A stretch of 8,465 bases of DNA from an uncultured Dermatophilus sp. (GTDB lineage: Bacteria; Actinomycetota; Actinomycetes; Actinomycetales; Dermatophilaceae). The stretch covers positions 1-8,465 of the forward strand of contig CAMCQD010000058.1 of the NCBI GenBank assembly GCA_945876925.1, given 5' to 3'. Below, piece by piece: positions 1-4,635 of the stretch (within the stretch, counting starts at the first letter, position 1; each line of letters opens with the position of its first letter). The notes below the pieces were generated by a model. That model saw only the letters and a list, made by a program, of their open reading frames with translations. It made no database searches and was not told the DNA's origin. Made by a program: the position numbers and the translations under genes.

Positions 1-600
1 GAGGCAATCGGGCTTGACGACCGCATCGGGCCGAAGTTCCTCCGGGCCGGGGTCGGGTTCGGCGGCGGCTGCTTGCCCAAGGACATCCGCGCCTTCATGG
101 CCCGGGCCGGCGAGCTGGGAGCCGACCAGGCGCTCACCTTCCTGCGCGAGGTCGACCAGATCAACCTGCGCCGCCGCGCCCGCATGGTCGACCTGGCCCG
201 GCAGGCGTGCGGCGGCACGCTGCGCACCCGCCGGGTCGCCGTGCTCGGCATCGCCTTCAAGCCTAACAGCGACGATGTGCGCGACTCCCCCGCGCTCGAC
301 GTAGCCCGTTCTATCCAGCAGGATTTCGCGCACGTCACCGTCCATGACCCCAAGGCCATGGACAACGCCCGCCGGATCGCCCCGGAGCTCAGCTTCGCCG
401 GCAGCGCACACGAGGCCATCCGGGGAGCGCATGTCGTGCTGCACCTGACCGAGTGGGCCGAATACCGCCAGCTCGACCCGGTCGCCCTCAGGGAGATCGT
501 CGAGCGGCCCAACATGATCGACGGCCGTAATGCCCTGGATCCGGCCACGTGGCAGCAGGCGGGCTGGGTGTACCGGGCGCTGGGACGGCCGTTCATCTGA
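1..600 (+). CDS. ugd: UDP-glucose 6-dehydrogenase, C-terminal part (5' end outside window)
   Basis: Oxidises UDP-glucose to UDP-glucuronate with two NAD+ in the cytoplasm, supplying precursors for envelope or capsular polysaccharide. The reading frame is open from base 1 and 199 residues are visible, so roughly the first half (the N-terminal NAD-binding Rossmann domain) lies outside. The catalytic cysteine motif GFGGGCLPKD is at visible residues 19-28, with Cys24 as the nucleophile; the family usually reads GFGGSCFPKD. The central helical dimerisation region follows. The C-terminal UDP-binding domain starts near residue 78 and carries GIAFKPNSDDVRDSPAL. The end reads IDGRNALDP...GWVYRALGRP, a common ending in this enzyme. 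GDP-mannose dehydrogenase is a relative, but the C-terminal motif favours UDP-glucose. The gene ends at TGA 598-600, and a large palindrome begins 33 bp later. The family assignment is firm; the exact substrate is inferred. Confidence 0.93.
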   Translation, partial: EAIGLDDRIGPKFLRAGVGFGGGCLPKDIRAFMARAGELGADQALTFLREVDQINLRRRARMVDLARQACGGTLRTRRVAVLGIAFKPNSDDVRDSPALDVARSIQQDFAHVTVHDPKAMDNARRIAPELSFAGSAHEAIRGAHVVLHLTEWAEYRQLDPVALREIVERPNMIDGRNALDPATWQQAGWVYRALGRPFI

Positions 601-633
601 GCCGGTCCGGCCGCACGCCCCCGGGCACCTCAT

Positions 634-667
634 CAATCGGGAACGTATGTACATACGTTCCCGATTG
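634..667. repeat. Perfect 34-bp palindrome after ugd
   Basis: Each arm is 17 bp and the centre falls between 650 and 651. The left arm reads CAATCGGGAACGTATGT and the right arm is its exact reverse complement; symmetry stops at T633/G668. It is clearly more AT-rich than its surroundings. As RNA it could form a 15-bp stem with a GUAC loop, and its place 33 bp after the ugd stop suits a terminator, although only a weak T-run (GGCTTT) follows. As DNA the gapless two-fold symmetry is equally typical of an operator for a dimeric repressor of the TetR, GntR or PadR kind. No such regulator is encoded in the window, so the role is unresolved. Confidence 0.9.
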
Positions 668-670
668 GCT

Positions 671-684
671 TTACACCCCTGTAA
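671..684. promoter_or_regulatory. Inverted repeat TTACA-N4-TGTAA
   Basis: TTACA (671-675) and TGTAA (680-684) are exact reverse complements separated by CCCC. It begins 3 bp after the 34-bp palindrome and is also AT-rich in its arms. It may be a second binding site for a dimeric regulator in the intergenic region upstream of the small exported-protein gene. The symmetry is seen directly; the regulatory role is inferred, and five-base arms can arise by chance. Confidence 0.35.
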
Positions 685-730
685 CCGTCGGAACCCGCCC
701 TTCGCGCGGTGTCCGTTGGCCACTCGGCGA

Positions 731-755
731 ACGAAAATCGACTTTCGTCTATACC
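731..755 (+). promoter_or_regulatory. Inverted repeat ACGAAA-N6-TTTCGT next to a possible -10 box
   Basis: ACGAAA (731-736) and TTTCGT (743-748) are exact reverse complements separated by six bases. A TATACC hexamer follows at 750-755 and could be the -10 box for the small gene starting at 839, which would give a leader of roughly 75 nt. No good -35 hexamer is seen at the right distance, so promoter activity is uncertain. If it is a promoter, the inverted repeat lies between its -35 and -10 positions, where a repressor would block it. Confidence 0.3.
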
Positions 756-838
756 TGCCGTTCAAGACGGGCGCTTATCCTGAGCTGACCCGCGCGGCTG
801 GCGCCCGGAGGCCGCGCCCCGGATACAGGGAGCCGGTG

Positions 839-1051
839 ATGCACCCCCGACGAGTTCTCCAGCGATACGCACCCCTCGCGCTCGCGACGGCCCTGGCCGT
901 CGCCGGCACCCTGGCCGCCAACGTCGGCTTGTCCCCAGCCGAGCTCGCGGTCCACGAGGCCGGCCCGCCCCCGGCGCACGAGGACTCCGGCGGCGTAAGC
1001 GCCTCCGCTCTCGCCTTCGTCTCCTTGATGATCGCCCCGGGCAGCCGCTGA
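839..1051 (+). CDS. Small exported or membrane protein of unknown function (70 aa)
   Basis: I do not recognise this protein. It starts MHPRRVLQRY, a basic n-region, followed by an Ala/Leu-rich hydrophobic segment at about residues 11-29 that could be a signal peptide or a single membrane anchor. A polar, Pro/Glu/His-containing stretch (about 33-51) comes next, then a short second hydrophobic stretch (about 54-65) and the end PGSR. GGGAG at 828-832 lies six bases before ATG 839, a good ribosome binding site; a GTG at 836 is directly adjacent in frame and is a less likely start. Nearly 90% of codons end in G or C, as expected of real genes here. Larger open frames antisense to it lack these signals. 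It stands downstream of an inverted-repeat cluster and about 100 bp before the lipoprotein gene. Confidence 0.6.
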   Translation: MHPRRVLQRYAPLALATALAVAGTLAANVGLSPAELAVHEAGPPPAHEDSGGVSASALAFVSLMIAPGSR

Positions 1052-1064
1052 TCCCCGTACCAGT

Positions 1065-1088
1065 CCCCGCCTGCGACCCAGTGCGGGG
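1065..1088 (+). terminator. Weak hairpin after the small gene
   Basis: CCCCGC (1065-1070) pairs with GCGGGG (1083-1088) across a 12-base loop, starting 13 bp after the stop of the small gene. There is no T-run. It could be a weak terminator or simply chance in GC-rich DNA. Confidence 0.2.
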
Positions 1089-1142
1089 CGATCGTTGCTA
1101 AATCGCACCCATATCGTTCCTGTGTTCGTGAACAAGGGCGAG

Positions 1143-1148
1143 TAGCGT
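1143..1148 (+). promoter_or_regulatory. Candidate -10 box for a leaderless lipoprotein mRNA
   Basis: TAGCGT fits the actinobacterial TANNNT -10 pattern and sits seven bases before ATG 1156. At that spacing transcription would start at or beside the A of the start codon. No recognisable -35 element is seen. No Shine-Dalgarno sequence precedes 1156 or the alternative start at 1201, which is consistent with a leaderless start at 1156. Confidence 0.4.
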
Positions 1149-1155
1149 CTGGCCC

Positions 1156-1848
1156 ATGGATCTTTCGCCGGGCAATCGGCGGTCCGCCGGCCACGACCAC
1201 ATGAGCGGCTTGCGCGCCCGTCGCACCGTCACCTTCCTCACGCTGACGGCGCTGCTCGGCCTATCCGGATGCTCAGCTGTCTCCCGCGTGGCGGGCACCG
1301 CCCGCGAGGCGGCCTCTTCCCTGGGCGACAGCGCCACCGCCACCGCCAGCACCCTCACCCGGCCGGCCTCCGGGATGGCCGCAGACCACTTCAGCATCAC
1401 CCCGGCGTCCTCCCAGCCCGCCAGCAGCGCCGCTGCCCGGCTGGACGCCACCGGGGCCGTCAGCCAGGTTGATGTCACCGCGAAGTCCACCTACTGGTTC
1501 CGCACGCCGAGCAAGAACATCACGTGCCTCATGAGCACCTCGGACAGCTCCGACTCGGATGCCACCGTCCGGTGCACCATCGTGGCCCGGGAGTGGAAGG
1601 CACCGGCCAGGCCCGCCCATTGCCCGCTCGACTGGGGCAATGACCTCGAAGTCGGCCCAGCCGGGACCCCCGGGTTCGTCTGCGCCCGCGACACCGTGCT
1701 CGGAGCCTCGATCACGGTGAACTACGGCACCCGGCTCATCATGAAGCCCAATCTCGCCTGCGCGGTCAGCACTAGCGGCGTCACCTGCGCCAACACCGTC
1801 ACCGGTCAGGGCTTCGCCCTCTCCCGGGAGGCCTACTCCCTGTTCTGA
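1156..1848 (+). CDS. Secreted lipoprotein with six-cysteine C-terminal domain
   Basis: Predicted to be exported and lipid-anchored on the outer face of the cytoplasmic membrane; its function is unknown. A basic n-region (RARR, 20-23), a hydrophobic core and the lipobox LSGC end at Cys39, the likely lipidated residue. Residues 40 to about 105 are a Ser/Ala/Thr-rich linker. A compact domain from about 113 to 230 contains Cys124, 140, 156, 176, 202 and 211, enough for three disulfides, with features such as WFRTPSKNITC, FVCARDTVLG and the terminal GFALSREAYSLF. This resembles an uncharacterised actinobacterial secreted family that I recall as DUF6636-like, but that link is from memory. Start 1156 is chosen for the leaderless -10 box. 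ATG 1201 (Met16) would give a more usual 23-residue signal peptide but also lacks a ribosome binding site. The last 16 bases overlap the end of convergent purE. Confidence 0.8.
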   Translation: MDLSPGNRRSAGHDHMSGLRARRTVTFLTLTALLGLSGCSAVSRVAGTAREAASSLGDSATATASTLTRPASGMAADHFSITPASSQPASSAAARLDATGAVSQVDVTAKSTYWFRTPSKNITCLMSTSDSSDSDATVRCTIVAREWKAPARPAHCPLDWGNDLEVGPAGTPGFVCARDTVLGASITVNYGTRLIMKPNLACAVSTSGVTCANTVTGQGFALSREAYSLF

Positions 1849-2378
1849 GACGCGTCCCGCGCGCGGGCGCGCAGCGCCGCTCCCTTGGCGCGGGCACTCT
1901 CCCGCAGGCTCTCCTGGAAACCGCGCATGGCCGCGCGCATGCTCGCCCCCTGCGGGGTGTCCGCCGAGCCGATGATCCGGGCCGCGAGCAGCCCGGCGTT
2001 GCGCGCCCCGCCGATCGACACGGTCGCCACCGGCACCCCGGCGGGCATCTGCACGATCGACAGCAGCGAGTCCATCCCGTCAAGGTGCTTCAGCGGCACC
2101 GGGACCCCGATGACCGGCAGTTCAGTGACAGCGGCGAGCATGCCCGGCAGGTGAGCCGCCCCGCCGGCCCCGGCGATGATGACGCGCAGCCCGCGCCCGG
2201 CCGCAGCCCGGCCGTACTCGATCATCTCGTGCGGCATCCGGTGCGCCGAGACGACATCAGCCTCATAAGCGATCCCGAACTCCTCCAGCGCGCTGGCCGC
2301 CGCCTCCATCACGGGCCAGTCGCTGTCGCTGCCCATCACCAGCCCCGCCAGCGGACCTGAGGTCATCTGCTCACTCAT
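1833..2378 (-). CDS. purE: N5-carboxyaminoimidazole ribonucleotide mutase (PurE)
   Basis: Converts N5-CAIR, the product of PurK, to CAIR in de novo purine synthesis in the cytoplasm; the family forms octamers. The protein has 181 residues. GSDSDW (16-21) and SAHRMP (44-49, with the catalytic His46) form the active site, and AGGAAHLPGM (71-80) is the other signature loop. GVPVPLKHLDGMDSLLSIVQMP (91-112) and IGGARNAGLLAA complete the core. The C-terminal tail from about 160 is charged, Ala/Arg-rich and slightly longer than usual. ATG 2378 is preceded by AAGGAG on the minus strand (plus positions 2389-2384) with a five-base spacer. The open frame runs further upstream to 2555 but crosses the purK coding end and carries no family sequence, so that extension is rejected. 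Having purK next door identifies this as the class I mutase type and not the AIR carboxylase. Confidence 0.97.
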   Translation of the reverse strand: MSEQMTSGPLAGLVMGSDSDWPVMEAAASALEEFGIAYEADVVSAHRMPHEMIEYGRAAAGRGLRVIIAGAGGAAHLPGMLAAVTELPVIGVPVPLKHLDGMDSLLSIVQMPAGVPVATVSIGGARNAGLLAARIIGSADTPQGASMRAAMRGFQESLRESARAKGAALRARARDASQNRE

Positions 2379-2412
2379 CGTCGCTCCTTGCCTGCCTCGT
2401 CTTCCCGTGGAC

Positions 2413-2450
2413 GCCTGTCCCCCGCCGGGCCGGGACCGGCGGGGGCAGGC
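2413..2450 (-). terminator. Strong GC hairpin between purK and purE
   Basis: The 15-base arm 2413-2427 pairs with the 14-base arm 2437-2450, with a single one-base bulge and a nine-base loop. It fills much of the 88-bp gap between the purK stop and the purE start and ends 24 bp before the purE ribosome binding site. There is no T-run on the minus strand. It could be a terminator, a partial attenuator lowering purE relative to purK, or an mRNA processing or stability element. The stem is seen directly; the role is inferred. Confidence 0.45.
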
Positions 2451-2466
2451 GAAACCGGACCGGCCC

Positions 2467-3855
2467 TTACTCCCGGATGGTGCCGCGCAGGTACCCGGTG
2501 GCGTGCGCGGCGCGGGCACGCAGGCTGTCCAGGTCGTCCCCGCACACGCTGACATGCCCGATCTTGCGTCCCGGCCGCACGCCCTTGCCGTACACGTGCA
2601 TCCTCAGCGCCGGGTCACGCGCCAGCAGATGCCGGTAGGTGGAGTACAGCTCCCCGAACCGGGGCACCTCACCGCCGAGGACGTTACCCATCACGGTCCA
2701 CCGCGCCCGGGGCCGCGGGTCGCCCAGCGGCAGATCCAGCACGGCCCGCAGATGCTGTTCGAACTGGCTGGTGACGGCTCCGTCGATGGTCCAGTGGCCG
2801 CTGTTGTGCGGGCGCATCGCCAGCTCGTTGACGAGGTAATCCGCCGCCGGGCCGCTGCCCTGGCCGCGACGGATCTCGAACAGCTCCACCGCCATCACGC
2901 CGGTCAGCCCGATCCGCCCGGCGATCCGCAGGGCCGCTTCCGTCACCCGGGCGGCGTCCTCCTCCCCCACTCCCGGGGCCGGGGCCAGCACCTCGGTGCA
3001 GATACCCCCCTCCTGCACGGTCTCGACCACGGGCCACGCGGCCGCCTGCCCGCTCGGGCTGCGGGCCACCATGACCGCCAGCTCCCGGGTGAACGGGACG
3101 GCCTCCTCCGCCAGCAGCCCATCGGGAAACGACCGGGCGCGCGGCAGCTCACCGGGTGCTCCCGGGCGTTCCGGCTCACCGGGCCCGGCCGGTGCCGTCA
3201 CCGCCGCGAGCCACGCGGCCGCCTCACCGGCGACCTGATCCCGCTGGACCAGCAGCACCCCCTTACCGTCATACCCGCCCCGGGGGGTCTTGAGCACCAC
3301 CGGCCACCCGGCCCGGTCACCGAACCGGGTCAGTTCGCCCGCCGTGCGGACCCGGGCCCACGCCGGGGAGGGGATGCCCAGCTCGGTCATGAGCTCGCGC
3401 ATGGCCAGCTTGTCCTGGGCGTAGCGCAGCGTCCCGGCCGCCGGATGGACGGGCACCCCGTCGGCCGCGAGCGCGTCCAGCACCTCCGCGGGGATGTGCT
3501 CGTGGTCGAAGGTGACCACGTCACAGTGCCGCGCGAACGCCCGCACGGCCCCGGCGTCGGCGGCGCTGCCGACCGGCGCGGAGGGCACGACCAGCGCGGC
3601 CGAGGACACGGGGCTCTCCGCGAGCACGCTCAGGGTGATGCCGAGGTTGATCGCGGCGGGGGCGCACATCCGGGCGAGCTGGCCGCCGCCGATGATCCCC
3701 ACCACGGGGAAACCGCCTGGCGCGCGCACCGGGGACACGCCGTGATCTGCGCAATCCGGTGCGCATGCCGGCTCCTCCCGCGGTCCGCTGGTGCTGCCTG
3801 GGTTTTCGGCGTCGCGACGGGCAGCGGTGTCGGCTGCGCGGGTCCACTCGGTCAC
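2467..3855 (-). CDS. purK: N5-carboxyaminoimidazole ribonucleotide synthase (PurK)
   Basis: An ATP-grasp enzyme that makes N5-CAIR from AIR, bicarbonate and ATP and passes it to PurE. The protein has 462 residues. The N-terminal fold starts at VVGIIGGGQLARM (51-63). The ATP-grasp domain includes VVLKTPRGGYDGKGV (186-200), EEAVPFTRELAVMVARSP (250-267) and the metal-binding segment VNELAMRPHNSGHWT (342-356), followed by SQFEQHLRAVLDLPLGD. It is longer than typical PurK for two visible reasons: about 48 unconserved residues before the core, and a Pro/Gly/Glu-rich insertion at about 221-245 inside the ATP-grasp domain. Start GTG 3855 is favoured by a TAGTCT box six bases upstream and no Shine-Dalgarno sequence, pointing to a leaderless mRNA. 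A GTG at 3738 (Val40) lies close to the core but has no start signals. It is divergent from the GtrA-like gene. Confidence 0.96.
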   Translation of the reverse strand: MTEWTRAADTAARRDAENPGSTSGPREEPACAPDCADHGVSPVRAPGGFPVVGIIGGGQLARMCAPAAINLGITLSVLAESPVSSAALVVPSAPVGSAADAGAVRAFARHCDVVTFDHEHIPAEVLDALAADGVPVHPAAGTLRYAQDKLAMRELMTELGIPSPAWARVRTAGELTRFGDRAGWPVVLKTPRGGYDGKGVLLVQRDQVAGEAAAWLAAVTAPAGPGEPERPGAPGELPRARSFPDGLLAEEAVPFTRELAVMVARSPSGQAAAWPVVETVQEGGICTEVLAPAPGVGEEDAARVTEAALRIAGRIGLTGVMAVELFEIRRGQGSGPAADYLVNELAMRPHNSGHWTIDGAVTSQFEQHLRAVLDLPLGDPRPRARWTVMGNVLGGEVPRFGELYSTYRHLLARDPALRMHVYGKGVRPGRKIGHVSVCGDDLDSLRARAAHATGYLRGTIRE

Positions 3856-3861
3856 GAGGGC

Positions 3862-3867
3862 AGACTA
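3862..3867 (-). promoter_or_regulatory. Candidate -10 box for leaderless purK
   Basis: On the minus strand TAGTCT is followed by six bases and then GTG 3855, the spacing expected when transcription starts at the start codon. There is no clear -35 hexamer at 16-19 bp. The gap between purK and the divergent GtrA gene is only 108 bp, so this region must hold both promoters. Confidence 0.4.
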
Positions 3868-3886
3868 TCCCCCGGGGCCGCCGGCC

Positions 3887-3892
3887 TAGACT
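3887..3892 (+). promoter_or_regulatory. Possible -10 box for the GtrA-like gene
   Basis: TAGACT fits TANNNT and lies 71 bases before GTG 3964. Its -35 position would fall on the purK -10 box, so the two divergent promoters would compete. A small inverted repeat (CCGGTC at 3916-3921, GACCGG at 3925-3930) lies in the resulting leader. No good -35 is seen; this is a weak call. Confidence 0.2.
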
Positions 3893-3963
3893 GGGCAACT
3901 GAATTGCCGCCGATCCCGGTCCCTGACCGGCGACGATGACCCGGATGTGAGGGGAACGACGAC

Positions 3964-4503
3964 GTGACGCGAATAGGCATCACCGGCTGGGCCCGCTACT
4001 GGTGGGACCGGATTCTCGGTGAGGCTACCAAGTTCGGGATCATCGGCTTCGCCGGTTTGTTCATCGACAACGGCGCGTTCGCGTTCTTCCGGTACGGATG
4101 GTTCGGGCCGGCCAACGGCCCGCTGTACGAGCACCCCAAGCTCGCCTCCTTCGCGGCCACCGCCGTGGCCACGCTGGTCTCGTGGATGGCTAACCGGCAC
4201 TGGACCTACCGTGACCGACCGCGCTCGGGCATCGTGCGCGAGGGCGTGCTGTTCGCGCTGTTCAACGTCGTCGGGGCGCTCATCACGATGGCGTGCGTCG
4301 CATTCGCTATCGATGTGCTCGGCCTGCATGGCCTGGGCTGGGAGTCAGTCGCCCGCAACATCGGGATCGTGCTGGGCACGGTGTTCCGGTTCTGGAGCTA
4401 CCGCACGTTCGTCTTCGTCGGTGACGCGGACCGCTCCGGCGGCGCCCCGCCGGCTGGCGCGGCCGCCGGCTACGCGCGGGTCCCCGGAACCGAGCCGGAA
4501 TAG
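3964..4503 (+). CDS. GtrA-family four-helix membrane protein
   Basis: GtrA-like proteins are small integral membrane proteins linked to moving undecaprenyl-linked sugars across the membrane for cell-surface polysaccharide; the precise substrate of this one is unknown. The 179-residue protein has four predicted membrane helices at about 22-43, 60-77, 93-118 and 128-150. Family features are KFGIIGFAGLFIDNGAF in helix 1, SWMANRHWTYRDR after helix 2 and GTVFRFWSYRTFVF in helix 4. A polar Ala/Gly/Pro tail from about 154 is not part of the core. The start is GTG 3964, preceded by GAGGGGAA at 3949-3956 with good spacing. It is the only plus-strand gene between the two minus-strand groups, divergent from purK and convergent with the histidine kinase. 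The dehydrogenase at the left edge also makes sugar precursors, which fits but does not prove an envelope role. Confidence 0.9.
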   Translation: MTRIGITGWARYWWDRILGEATKFGIIGFAGLFIDNGAFAFFRYGWFGPANGPLYEHPKLASFAATAVATLVSWMANRHWTYRDRPRSGIVREGVLFALFNVVGALITMACVAFAIDVLGLHGLGWESVARNIGIVLGTVFRFWSYRTFVFVGDADRSGGAPPAGAAAGYARVPGTEPE

Positions 4504-4535
4504 CCCGCCACCTCCGGGTCCGCACGCCGGGGACG

Positions 4536-4570
4536 CCGCCGGCCACGGGGAACCTGCCTCTGGCCGGCGG
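4536..4570. terminator. Hairpin between convergent GtrA-like and kinase genes
   Basis: CCGCCGGCCA (4536-4545) and TGGCCGGCGG (4561-4570) are perfect 10-base arms with a 15-base loop. The stem is symmetrical, so it could act for both the plus-strand GtrA gene, which ends 32 bp away, and the minus-strand kinase gene. The right arm can instead pair downstream: GCCGGCGG (4563-4570) with CCGCCGGC (4575-4582) around a TACC loop, and the two folds exclude each other. There is no T-run on either side. The arms are seen directly; the terminator role is inferred from position. Confidence 0.5.
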
Positions 4571-4635
4571 TACCCCGCCGGCTGGCCCCTGAGCCGGCCC
4601 TGCGGCCGCGTACCGGACCGCGCCGGACCGCTTCT

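Noticed and set aside
641..660. LexA (SOS) box inside the 34-bp palindrome
   Set aside because: Each half matches GAAC-N4-GTTC with one mismatch (GTAC or GTAC...GTTC), but the true symmetry has GAAC and GTTC 12 bases apart, and no DNA-damage gene is adjacent.
775..1200. Minus-strand open frames over the small exported-protein gene (also 749-1135)
   Set aside because: No ribosome binding site, no recognisable domain and poorer codon bias than the plus-strand frame at 839-1051; they also run across the likely lipoprotein promoter.
2379..2555. 59-residue N-terminal extension of PurE
   Set aside because: No family sequence, overlaps the end of purK, and ATG 2378 has an excellent ribosome binding site five bases away.
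2407..3939. 510-codon open frame on the plus strand across purE/purK
   Set aside because: It lies antisense to purK, whose family motifs are unmistakable. The translation is Pro/Arg/Gly/His-rich with no domain, as expected of a GC-rich shadow frame.
4613..4630. Tandem CCGGACCGCG-type repeat near the kinase stop
   Set aside because: Only two short copies of a GC-rich unit; likely chance.
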